NCBI RefSeq assembly: GCF_011762185.1
Contig: NZ_JAASQJ010000003.1
Span: 186,001-250,000 of the forward strand
Source: Dyadobacter arcticus
GTDB lineage: Bacteria > Bacteroidota > Bacteroidia > Cytophagales > Spirosomataceae
Direction of reading: 5' to 3'
Length of the DNA stretch: 64,000 bases
The stretch's first letter is position 1; each line of letters opens with the position of its first letter. This document shows, in pieces, positions 53,897 through 61,751 of this stretch. Below the pieces are notes generated by a model, which was not told where the DNA came from, made no database searches, and worked only from the letters and a program-made list of their open reading frames with translations. The translations under genes and the position numbers were made by a program.

Positions 53897-55139
53897 GGAC
53901 AAACTCAATGAGGCGTTGCGGTCAGCCCTTAAACGCAAATTTGATGATTTTGGGGATCAGCCCAACCCATCTTCATATGACCTGATACGTGCTCGCCTGA
54001 AACAGCCGCGCAATTATAAATACTTGTTATTAACCATTGCTCTTATTGCCTTTTTTGTCGCCGGAGTGATGATTGATCAACATTGGATAACCACGAAAAG
54101 CGATGTGTTGTCCACAAAAACTGGTATTAAGAGCGTCATGCAAAAAGCTGCGAACCTCGACATTAACCAGGCTGCTACGACGAAAAATCAGCTGGAAGAA
54201 AATGATAGCGTGAAACAGTCTGTCAGTGAGCCGCGGACGATTGTGTCTTCAACTTCAACTAAGATTTCGATGTCTTCCGTCGTACCTGCATTATCGCCCG
54301 CAACCTTGCCGACCGAACAGACGAATATTGTAGACGCGCCAGAGATTTTGGAGCAAGCTGAAATCGCCGCATTACCAGTACAAATAAGCAGCATCTCGGC
54401 ATTGCAGCCGGAATCATTTAAAACGACAGGTTTGAATTTGCCCGCAATTACAATAACCGAAGCATTAAAGTCAGAGCCTGCAATACATACCAATTCACAG
54501 AAAATAAGCTGGTTGTTGAACTTGGCAAGCTTAAAAACCTACCAGATCCTGACTGTCCCAAAATCCGGAGACCGGAATTTCCAGAACTTTAAATTCCCGT
54601 CCACATTTGCATTGGAAAGTCTGGGATACAAGGTAAGCATTGGTGCGGAAAAGAACGGTTTTCAGATGATGCTTCATTACAGCACGTTCCGGCAACGTTA
54701 TTCCTACGAAATCGCTGGCGATGAATATGTCGTTCAGGCTGTCGGACAGGCGGATTATAAGATTGTCCGGCCAGGGACCATTATGAATGAAGACAATAAG
54801 TTTGAACTTCTGGGAATCGGACTTAGCAAGGAAGTGCAATGGGGAGGTTCGCCGCCGCGGCGTTCGCCGCAGCGACGGTCGCCGGTGCGACGGTCGCCGC
54901 TGCGCCAGTACTACGCTTCCGCAGGCGTTCAATATTCGCACACACTGAATGCAGGACCCGACATTGGCTGGATCAATGCAGGTTTTGGCAGGCAATTTGC
55001 AATCAACCGAACGGTATTGCTCAATGTTGGGCCATATGCCGAATTTAGTCCATTACGGTTATCCGGAAAGGGAGACCCTTTCTTTTATCAGCCTTACCGG
55101 GTTGGTATTTCTTTGGGTATGAAGCTGGTACGTCCCTGA
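53883..55139 (+). CDS. Single-pass membrane protein with beta-barrel-like C-terminus, candidate anti-sigma factor
   Basis: The protein has 418 residues. The cytoplasmic N-terminus (about 1-45, SEDKLNEALRSALKRKFDDF, with acidic and basic helices) fits a sigma-binding region. A membrane span (about 46-64, YLLLTIALIAFFVAGVMI) follows, then a Ser/Thr/Pro-rich linker (about 65-225) and a C-terminal region (about 240-418) with alternating aromatic strands (MMLHYSTFRQRYSYEIAG; PYRVGISLGMKLV) resembling an outer-membrane beta-barrel module. Residues 322-341 are four SPxRR pentapeptides. It overlaps the sigma gene by 14 bp. It could relay outer-membrane state to the sigma factor; the role is inferred. 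Confidence 0.72.
   Translation: MKTSEDKLNEALRSALKRKFDDFGDQPNPSSYDLIRARLKQPRNYKYLLLTIALIAFFVAGVMIDQHWITTKSDVLSTKTGIKSVMQKAANLDINQAATTKNQLEENDSVKQSVSEPRTIVSSTSTKISMSSVVPALSPATLPTEQTNIVDAPEILEQAEIAALPVQISSISALQPESFKTTGLNLPAITITEALKSEPAIHTNSQKISWLLNLASLKTYQILTVPKSGDRNFQNFKFPSTFALESLGYKVSIGAEKNGFQMMLHYSTFRQRYSYEIAGDEYVVQAVGQADYKIVRPGTIMNEDNKFELLGIGLSKEVQWGGSPPRRSPQRRSPVRRSPLRQYYASAGVQYSHTLNAGPDIGWINAGFGRQFAINRTVLLNVGPYAEFSPLRLSGKGDPFFYQPYRVGISLGMKLVRP
54848..54907 (+). repeat. Four tandem 15-bp units encoding SPxRR repeats
   Basis: Four direct copies: TTCGCCGCCGCGGCG, TTCGCCGCAGCGACG, GTCGCCGGTGCGACG, GTCGCCGCTGCGCCA. The GC-rich block inserts the basic sequence SPPRRSPQRRSPVRRSPLRQ into the membrane protein without breaking the frame. 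The units are divergent but clearly one family, as in a slipped-strand minisatellite. Base composition is much richer in GC than the surrounding gene. Confidence 0.85.
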
Positions 55140-55174
55140 AAAAGCCGATACAGATATTGATTGGCTTTGTGTTA

Positions 55175-56164
55175 TTATGCTTTGGATCGGATCTTGTAGG
55201 TGCCGATCGCAATAAAGCTGTACGCCTTTTGAAGAAGTGGCGGTAGAATAAAGTCTCGAATTACCTCTTTTTTTCGCTCTCCATCCGGCTTCGCCAGGTA
55301 TAGATATTTCATTGCATATTTTAGCTTCGCCCAATAGTTATCTTCAAATTGTTTGGCAAAAAGCAGCTTATAATAGTAGGTGGCAATGTTTTTTCTCAAA
55401 CGGGCGTCGTACTTGTAATTGAAATGCCTGTTAATGTTTGAATAAAGCTGAATCCGGTTGAAAAGGAAATCGGAACTGTGATGATTGTCTGCAAAACTGG
55501 CGCCGCCGCGGTTTTTTCTGTAAACCGACATCACCTCGTCGATATACCCGATCGGGCCACGGCTTGCAAACATGATATTTCTTGGGATATCACCGCTGGT
55601 CGAGAGGTTGGTCCACTCCGGGTCTGGATTTTGCGCGAATTCCTCACGGCGGAACATCAGGCTGGATGTCGCAATGAATGTTAATTCATCTTCCCCGATC
55701 AGATCGTCCTCGGTAATTTCAGATTTTTTATTGGAAATATTTACAAGATGCGAAGGAGCAGAGTTATCATCGTAAATAGCCATCGCATTGTGATAACTCG
55801 CTGAATAATGCGGATTTACATCCAACATTTCTACTTGCTTTTGTAATTTATGAGGTGAGGTAAGATAGTCGTCGCCGTCAAATTGAGCAATGTACTCGCC
55901 CTTTGCCATGGCAAAGGTCTGAAGGGCATTGAATTTGCCGTTCAGACCTAAGTTTTTGGGTTGTAATAATAGCCTTACTTTGCCAGGATACCGTTGTTCG
56001 TAATCTTTTAGTATGCTGGCCGTATTGTCTTTGGAACAATCATCACCTACAATAATCTCATAGTCAAACGTGGTTTGCTGCATGAGCAGGGAATCCAACA
56101 TTTTCGCTACGAACTTTTCATGATTGTAGGTAATAACGCAAACACTCACTCGAATCATAATCAC
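55175..56164 (-). CDS. Family 2 glycosyltransferase
   Basis: The protein has 329 residues with a GT-A fold. The N-terminal VSVCVITYNHEKFVAKMLDSL and YEIIVGDDCSKDNT are the GT2 nucleotide-sugar start, and AQFDGDDYLTSPHKLQKQVEM carries the D-x-D metal motif. The region 175-215 (SGDIPRNIMFASRGPIGYID) and the C-terminal helical extension of about 90 residues are typical of capsular or O-antigen transferases. It should add one sugar to a lipid-linked or surface glycan. The start overlaps the stop of the PhyH gene by 4 bp (56161-56164), so the two are coupled. Confidence 0.88.
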   Translation of the reverse strand: MIMIRVSVCVITYNHEKFVAKMLDSLLMQQTTFDYEIIVGDDCSKDNTASILKDYEQRYPGKVRLLLQPKNLGLNGKFNALQTFAMAKGEYIAQFDGDDYLTSPHKLQKQVEMLDVNPHYSASYHNAMAIYDDNSAPSHLVNISNKKSEITEDDLIGEDELTFIATSSLMFRREEFAQNPDPEWTNLSTSGDIPRNIMFASRGPIGYIDEVMSVYRKNRGGASFADNHHSSDFLFNRIQLYSNINRHFNYKYDARLRKNIATYYYKLLFAKQFEDNYWAKLKYAMKYLYLAKPDGERKKEVIRDFILPPLLQKAYSFIAIGTYKIRSKA

Positions 56165-57024
56165 TTATTTTCATTAAAAACCTCTTCCACTACTTCTTGC
56201 TTCGGAAAGCCTGGGAATAATAGTTCAGGAGTAGGTTTGTAAATATATGGCAAAGGAAATCCACGATCAACAAATGTCTTTTCTTCTAAATTGTTGAAAC
56301 GGAACTGTGATGTCCAGCGAATGTGCGGTGTTACATTGGTACCTGAACGGTGAACTGTGAATGTCGAGAAGATCAGAATATCACCGGCTTTTAGTTCAAG
56401 CTGTTCGAATTCATCTTCCGGAAGTTCTTCTTCAATGCTGCTGATATAATCCACGTCACTTCCGGCATAGAGGCCTTTTTTGTGGCTTCCCGGCAATACC
56501 TGCAACCCTCCGAGGGCCGTATCGCAATCCACAAGCGGGAACCACATTACAATGCTGTCAAGTGATCCTTGCCCACCGCGCCAGTCCTGATGTGCACCCA
56601 GTTTCCAATAATCCTGTTTTTTGGCCAAATGCCGGCTGTTGAACATCATTGCCGGACGTACTGCGATAATTGGATAGGTAAGCCCAATCGATTGCAAAAG
56701 TTCGGTGATACGGGCATCAGTACCAAGCCTGTGAAGGGATACCAAATGCTGGACTTGTTTTCCCGTATTAACAAATGCATCAAAATCCTTTTGGAAGAAT
56801 TCATACATGCCTGCCTCAAATTCATCCTGGTTATGAATGTCAATCTTCATACCAGTTGTGCGCTCGATCTGATATGCAAAAACGCCACGGGCCTCGTCGA
56901 AAATTGCTTTGATTTCTTCCGTCGTAAAAAAGTTGCGCACTACAATATATCCATCTCTGAAGTACTGACTTTTCCGGTCAATATCACTAATGTGCATTTC
57001 ATTTGTCAAGCTTATATTATCCAT
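56161..57024 (-). CDS. Phytanoyl-CoA dioxygenase (PhyH)-family Fe(II)/2-oxoglutarate oxygenase
   Basis: The protein has 287 residues from the ATG at 57024; an upstream TTG at 57072 would add 16 residues and is less likely. The facial triad shows as H-Q-D in GAHQDWRGG and a distal His in TVHRSGTNV, with the 2-oxoglutarate Arg in HIRWTSQFRF. GYIVVRNFFTTEEI and LGGLQVLPGSHKKGLY are the standard PhyH blocks. It hydroxylates or otherwise oxidises a small or lipid-linked substrate in the cytoplasm. Translational coupling to the GT2 gene suggests modification of a sugar or lipid headgroup, but the substrate is unknown. Confidence 0.85.
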   Translation of the reverse strand: MDNISLTNEMHISDIDRKSQYFRDGYIVVRNFFTTEEIKAIFDEARGVFAYQIERTTGMKIDIHNQDEFEAGMYEFFQKDFDAFVNTGKQVQHLVSLHRLGTDARITELLQSIGLTYPIIAVRPAMMFNSRHLAKKQDYWKLGAHQDWRGGQGSLDSIVMWFPLVDCDTALGGLQVLPGSHKKGLYAGSDVDYISSIEEELPEDEFEQLELKAGDILIFSTFTVHRSGTNVTPHIRWTSQFRFNNLEEKTFVDRGFPLPYIYKPTPELLFPGFPKQEVVEEVFNENK

Positions 57025-57155
57025 GTGTATTTTCTCAATTTTGTTTTGAAAGGCTGATAAAATGATGGTCAAAGGTACTGTAATTGTTGCTTAATGAGAA
57101 TTTTTCCAAACTGATATAAATCATATTTCATTTTTTCTTCAAAATTCTGTTCTAC

Positions 57156-58247
57156 TCAGAATGACAGATTGTTATACAAACCTGCATAAAGGTCTGTATG
57201 AGAGCCGGTTGAGCCAAGAAGGTCATGTGGATACCCCAATTCAATGGAGGAGACATTATGAAGCCTATTTAGGGTGTCTTCACTCAAAACAATTTGAAGA
57301 CTTCCCAGATTATCAGCAAGCTGGCCCTCATTACGGATACCTAGCACGGGGATAACCGGCGATCGTTGCTGCATGATCCAGGCAAGGGCAATTTGGGAAG
57401 GCGGCACATTTAATTCTTGGGAAAGTACTTTTAATTCCGTCGCAATGCGAATGTTTCTTTCCGAAAAACGCGGACTGTTTTCCCTTAGCCTGCCCGTTTG
57501 TCCATCCAGGTATTTGGCGGTAAGCACCCCGTTTCCCAGTCCGCCCCAGGCAGTTACCGAAATGCCCAACTCTTCCGCCATTGGCAAAAGATCGCGTTCA
57601 GGCGCCCGCTGGATTAGGCTGTATTCGACCTGGATGGCAACAAATTTGTTCAACCCTTTCCAGTCCGCCAGTGTGTTCGCCTGACTGATTACCCAGGCAG
57701 GAGCATTGGAAATGCCTAAATGCAATACTTTCCCACTGCGAACCAGATCGTCCATTCCACGCAGCACTTCTTCCGGCGATGTGGTAAAATCCCAGCTGTG
57801 CAGCCAGAGAATATCTATAAAATCGGTATCCAGTCTTTTCAGGCTTTCTTCCACCGAGCGGTTCATATTTTTTCGGTGATTTCCTGAAAAGTTGAGGTCG
57901 CCTACACGGTCTTTTAGCGAGTATTTGGTACCGACAACGTGGCTATGACGGTCAGGTTTGATAAATTCCCCCAGCCATTGCTCACTGGTTCCATTGGTAT
58001 AGCGGTTAGCGGTATCGAAAAAATTTCCGCCCGCGTTTACAAAAGCGTCAAAAATTTGTTTCGAAGTCGCCTTATCTGCTCCCCAGCCCCATTCCGTCCC
58101 AAAAGTCATCGTACCCAGACAAACCTCTGAAACCCGGAGCCCGCATTTCCCGAGGACCCTGTAATTCATGACCCGGGCATTTTCACCCTGCGGATGTTCC
58201 GTTTTTGCGGAAGGTTTATTTAAAAAATTCTTTACCCAACTAGCCAT
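57156..58247 (-). CDS. Aldo/keto reductase
   Basis: The protein has 363 residues with an extra N-terminus of 26 residues; an alternative ATG at 58169 (MNYRVLGKCGL) starts at the normal place for the family. The AKR tetrad is present: D and Y in NFFDTANRYTNG, K in VVGTKYSL, H in ILWLHSWDF. VIPVLGIRNEGQLADNLGSL is the NADPH-binding end. It reduces aldehydes or keto-sugars. The barrel-closing sequence RAPERDLLPMAEELGISVTA, continuing AWGGLGNGVL, is typical of the Gfo-like plant/bacterial AKR13/Tas group. Single gene. Confidence 0.9.
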   Translation of the reverse strand: MASWVKNFLNKPSAKTEHPQGENARVMNYRVLGKCGLRVSEVCLGTMTFGTEWGWGADKATSKQIFDAFVNAGGNFFDTANRYTNGTSEQWLGEFIKPDRHSHVVGTKYSLKDRVGDLNFSGNHRKNMNRSVEESLKRLDTDFIDILWLHSWDFTTSPEEVLRGMDDLVRSGKVLHLGISNAPAWVISQANTLADWKGLNKFVAIQVEYSLIQRAPERDLLPMAEELGISVTAWGGLGNGVLTAKYLDGQTGRLRENSPRFSERNIRIATELKVLSQELNVPPSQIALAWIMQQRSPVIPVLGIRNEGQLADNLGSLQIVLSEDTLNRLHNVSSIELGYPHDLLGSTGSHTDLYAGLYNNLSF

Positions 58248-58683
58248 TTATATTCAGTGAAAATCGGAATGAATACCAACCAAAATCAACATGCGCTGCA
58301 TAACCCAGCGCTGCCAATATTACTTGAAGCCCGACTATATTCAAAGAATTATTTACATGAGTTCATAACTGGTATCGTTCCCGGAACAGGCGCCGGTCTC
58401 GAAGGTAAATGCGGCCGGCCTAAAAGATTTAGCTGCAATTTCAACCATTGCGCTACGTCGTCAGCAGCCCGTTTGGTTCAAAAGCTGCCGGACTGTCCTA
58501 TTCTTGCTCCTGGAATCATCCAGTGAAAATGAGTTAATATATTGGTTTACAGGAGCATCCAGATCAATTCTCCCAGCCGCAGCCAATTGCATGCGTAAAC
58601 CTTGGAAACAGTTGCTTACATTGAAAATTAACTGAAAAATTTCTGTTTTGTAATTTTTAGGTGAGAGATGTTTTCAAGAAAAA
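58248..58683. other. Intergenic stretch, no supported gene
   Basis: These 436 bp separate the aldo/keto reductase start from the stop of the small exported protein gene. An 89-codon open frame on the plus strand (58257-58526) has no recognisable domain and Cys/Pro-rich composition, so it is not called. No terminator or repeat stands out. Confidence 0.5.
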
Positions 58684-59112
58684 TTAAAGCCTTGTTGAAA
58701 AAATTTCAGGAAGCGTATAGTAACTGCTGTCGGGTTGCTGCGGGTTACCATTGGGTTTCAATTTGAATCTGGTTTGCGTTTCGATCCAAATCTCATACAC
58801 CAGCTTTTGATCCTCTGCCTTTAAAATAAAACGGTAAGCGCCGTCACCCAGCTCGTTCAGATTCAGCAGCTGGGCAAACCTGTCGTCACTTCTGCGCAGT
58901 TGATAAAGTTTTTCATTTCTGCTGTTAACCAGTTCTAGCAGCACTCGTTTCCTGCCGGGATTTGCATAAGCGACTTTCAGCTTGCCATCCCGCGTAACCG
59001 CAACCATCGGAGTGATTTTGTCCGATGCCAACTGTTGTGCAACGACTGTTTGAATGCCCATCAGGGTGATCACGCCAAAAAGTAACCCAAGTTTTTTCAA
59101 GAGATTGATCAT
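58684..59112 (-). CDS. Small exported beta-rich protein
   Basis: The protein has 142 residues from the ATG at 59112, chosen because INLLKKLGLLFGVITLMGIQTVVAQQ is a signal peptide. An in-frame start at 59229 would add 39 unlikely residues. The mature part has the strand pattern LKVAYANPGRKRVLLELV, YQLRRSDDRFAQLLNLNELG, YRFILKAEDQKLVYEIWIE, like the Ig-fold secretion-tail-type domains of Bacteroidota, but the T9SS tail is absent. Periplasmic; function unknown. Divergent from the LytS-type kinase gene at 59377. Confidence 0.72.
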   Translation of the reverse strand: MINLLKKLGLLFGVITLMGIQTVVAQQLASDKITPMVAVTRDGKLKVAYANPGRKRVLLELVNSRNEKLYQLRRSDDRFAQLLNLNELGDGAYRFILKAEDQKLVYEIWIETQTRFKLKPNGNPQQPDSSYYTLPEIFSTRL

Positions 59113-59376
59113 GACATTGTTTGTTTTTGGTTTGAGCCAGCCGACCATCAGCTGCCTTATGTCACAAAGAAAAGTCGGTAAAATACCTGAATTGTCATTT
59201 TTTAGTTGAATAACAGCGTTTTTGGACATAATTAATCATGAGTCAGCTTAATGGAGTATGTCGTGTGGAAACCGTCGTTGGGCTAAATGCCCGAAGGGTG
59301 AGACCGCCCTGGGATTATCTTTGAAGTAAATCCGGCAAGCTGTCGGTTTTATGCATTGTATTCTTTCTTTTATAAA

Positions 59377-60426
59377 ATGTTTAAAACAAAATGGCCCCAT
59401 AACCAGCTCACATTGAGTGTCCTGTTCTGGACATTTTACTTCATGTACGAATGGTTGAGTGTTCCCGCCATGACAAGCGAATACGTAAGGTATTTTATCA
59501 ATGCCTGCGTGATTGTTCCCGCTACCTGGCTGGGGGCCTATCTGACAGTTCACGTCTTTTTTAAGGCATTTTATTTAAAAGATAAGAGAGAATTATTTTG
59601 GGCATTTACGATTGCCACAATGGTTATCGTAATTTTGGGCAGGCGCTATTTCAACTATTATTATACCTATCCTCTATATTATCCGGAGGGAAATAGAATG
59701 CCCTTTTTCGCATTACCCAAACTCATTATTGAGTTTGTAAATATGTACTTGATTGTGGCGCTTTACTCGCTTTTCTTCTTTTTTAGGACCTATTACGAGC
59801 AGCAAAAGCTGACTCAGGCTTTGCAAAAGGATAAAATTCAGTCAGAGCTCGAATTATTGAAATTGCAGGTACATCCACATTTTATTTTCAATACTCTTAA
59901 TAACATTTACTCATTTTCGATTCAGCAGGATCCACGTACTCCGGACCTGATTCACCGGCTTTCTTCATTTCTAGATCACAATTTGTATGAAGTTAAAAGT
60001 CAGGTAGTTTCGCTGGATAAGGAGGTGGAATACATTCAGAATTACATTGAATTGGAGAAAATCCGTTTTGGTGACCGACTGGATATTTCACTAAACATTT
60101 TGTCGAAAATTGATCAGTTTTACATCAGTCCCATGCTGCTGTTGCCTTTGGTAGAAAATGCATTCAAGCATGGTGCCGGGAAGGTCAATGATCATTCTTG
60201 GATCAGGATCGATTTTTCGATCAGAAATGAAACACTTACGGTAAAAATCGAGAATAGCTGTCCATTGCAAGCCGTTGATATCCAGCCCGGGAGATATGGC
60301 ATTGGCATTGAGAATGTTAAACGCAGACTTGAAATTTTATATCCGGGAAAACATGAATTTAATGTGCTTTCTGAGATCAATACGTTTATGGTGATACTCA
60401 AAATTCAAAATGGAGCCAGCGCATAA
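59377..60426 (+). CDS. LytS/YehU-type sensor histidine kinase (pair 2)
   Basis: The protein has 349 residues from the ATG at 59377; a TTG at 59356 is less likely. Four hydrophobic helices fill the first 145 residues (for example VLFWTFYFMYEWLSV, CVIVPATWLGAYLTVHVFF). The His_kinase domain has H168 in VHPHFIFNTLNNIYSFSI, then LSSFLDHNLYEV and VSLDKEVEYIQNYIELEKIRF. The HATPase part shows LLPLVENAFKHGAG and GIGIENVKRRL. It pairs with the LytTR regulator, whose gene overlaps its end by 17 bp. Confidence 0.92.
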   Translation: MFKTKWPHNQLTLSVLFWTFYFMYEWLSVPAMTSEYVRYFINACVIVPATWLGAYLTVHVFFKAFYLKDKRELFWAFTIATMVIVILGRRYFNYYYTYPLYYPEGNRMPFFALPKLIIEFVNMYLIVALYSLFFFFRTYYEQQKLTQALQKDKIQSELELLKLQVHPHFIFNTLNNIYSFSIQQDPRTPDLIHRLSSFLDHNLYEVKSQVVSLDKEVEYIQNYIELEKIRFGDRLDISLNILSKIDQFYISPMLLLPLVENAFKHGAGKVNDHSWIRIDFSIRNETLTVKIENSCPLQAVDIQPGRYGIGIENVKRRLEILYPGKHEFNVLSEINTFMVILKIQNGASA

Positions 60427-61141
60427 AATCAAGTGTATGGCCGTGGATGATGAGCCTCCGGCTTTGCAGCTTATTGCATCTTATATCGCCCAAATTGACT
60501 CCCTGGATCTTATTTTTCAGACCACCAATTCCATGGTTGCCTACAATTTCATCCGGCAGAACGAAGTGGAGTTACTATTCCTGGACATTCAGATGCCTGG
60601 CCTAAATGGGTTGGATTTCATCAAATCACTACACCAGAAACCAACGGTGATCTTAACCACTGCCTTCCGGGAATACGCGGTAGAAGGTTTCGAACTGGAT
60701 GTGTTGGATTACCTCGTCAAGCCGGTGAAATTTGAGCGATTTTTGAAGGCAGTTTCCAAATACAGTCAGCTAATTGCCAGGCCCAGCCAGGAAATAATTG
60801 CAGAAAAACCGTCGGTTGCGGATGAAATGTATATCTATTTCAATGTGAATAAAGAAATGGTAAAAGTCTTTTTAAAAGACATTCTCTACATCGAAAGCAT
60901 CAAAGATTATATCAAGGTAATTACGACTGGAAAAACGATCGTCACCTACCAGCGAATCACCTACATTGAGCAAAAACTACCCGAAAACAGCTTCATCCGC
61001 ATTCATAAGTCCTTTATTGTGAGCCTGCACAACATTACATCCTTCAAAGGCGACATCGTGCAGATCGGCCACCTCAAAATCCCGATCGGGCGGTTTTACA
61101 AGAAAAAGTTCGTTGATTTTTTTGCAAGCATTAATAAATGA
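60410..61141 (+). CDS. LytTR-family response regulator (pair 2)
   Basis: The protein has 243 residues. REC (1-125): VDDEPPALQLI, phospho-acceptor D59 in LLFLDIQMPGLNG, and LDYLVKPVKFERF. LytTR (about 145-240): DILYIESIKDYIKVITTGK, FIRIHKSFIVSLHNI and the final RFYKKKFVDFFASI. It should bind a small set of promoters when phosphorylated by the kinase encoded just upstream. The 17-bp overlap with the kinase gene shows tight coupling. Confidence 0.93.
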   Translation: MEPAHKIKCMAVDDEPPALQLIASYIAQIDSLDLIFQTTNSMVAYNFIRQNEVELLFLDIQMPGLNGLDFIKSLHQKPTVILTTAFREYAVEGFELDVLDYLVKPVKFERFLKAVSKYSQLIARPSQEIIAEKPSVADEMYIYFNVNKEMVKVFLKDILYIESIKDYIKVITTGKTIVTYQRITYIEQKLPENSFIRIHKSFIVSLHNITSFKGDIVQIGHLKIPIGRFYKKKFVDFFASINK

Positions 61142-61297
61142 ATGGGCTACAGCTTATGCCCCATTTTTTGAGGCGACTTGATAGGGGATTGCCTTGATCA
61201 ATTTGGTGTTATTGAATTCAGCAACGGTCACCACATTTGTTTTAATAATGGCACAATATTTTCATATTCTGTGTAACTTCAATCTAAACAACAAGCG

Positions 61298-61735
61298 ATG
61301 AAAGCGATTAAAAATATATCAGCAGGGCTAGCCGGGGCAGTTGCCCTGAATATTTTACATGAAACCGCAAAGCGTTTCTATTCCAAAGCACCTCGGGTGG
61401 ATTTGATCGGCGAAGAAGCATTGTCCAAATCACTTAATGCATTGGGTATCAGCTCACCTTCAAGAAAAAATTTATTCGGGCTCACACTGGCCGGTGACCT
61501 GATCAGCAATTCAATGTATTACAGCATGGTGCCAGTTGGAAAAAGCAAAAATCTGATCTTTCGAGGCGCTGCTTATGGTTTGGCGGCCGGAATTGGTGCA
61601 TTGACATTAACCAAGCCTATGGGGTTGGATGACGATCATGTCAACAAAACGGTTCAGACAAAGGTGCTAACCGTAGCTTGGTACCTGGTCGGCGGGTTGG
61701 TAGCGGCGTTTGTCGCGCAGAAAATAGGGGAATAG
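61298..61735 (+). CDS. Small conserved membrane protein of unknown function
   Basis: The protein has 145 residues with three or four hydrophobic helices: ISAGLAGAVALNILHETA (about 7-24), FGLTLAGDLISNSMYYSMV (about 60-78), GAAYGLAAGIGALTL (about 90-105) and VAWYLVGGLVAAFVAQKI (about 126-143). No catalytic motif is visible. Its layout resembles small Bacteroidota inner-membrane proteins of unassigned family. Convergent with the PVC-type gene (stop at 61752), separated by 16 bp. Confidence 0.7.
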   Translation: MKAIKNISAGLAGAVALNILHETAKRFYSKAPRVDLIGEEALSKSLNALGISSPSRKNLFGLTLAGDLISNSMYYSMVPVGKSKNLIFRGAAYGLAAGIGALTLTKPMGLDDDHVNKTVQTKVLTVAWYLVGGLVAAFVAQKIGE

Positions 61736-61751
61736 ATTCTATTTCGGGCGC

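Noticed and set aside
57025..57072. Longer start for the PhyH gene at a TTG
   Set aside because: The ATG at 57024 gives the normal family start; the extra 16 residues are not conserved-looking.
58257..58526. 89-codon open frame divergent from the aldo/keto reductase
   Set aside because: Cys- and Pro-rich, no recognisable fold, no clear promoter.
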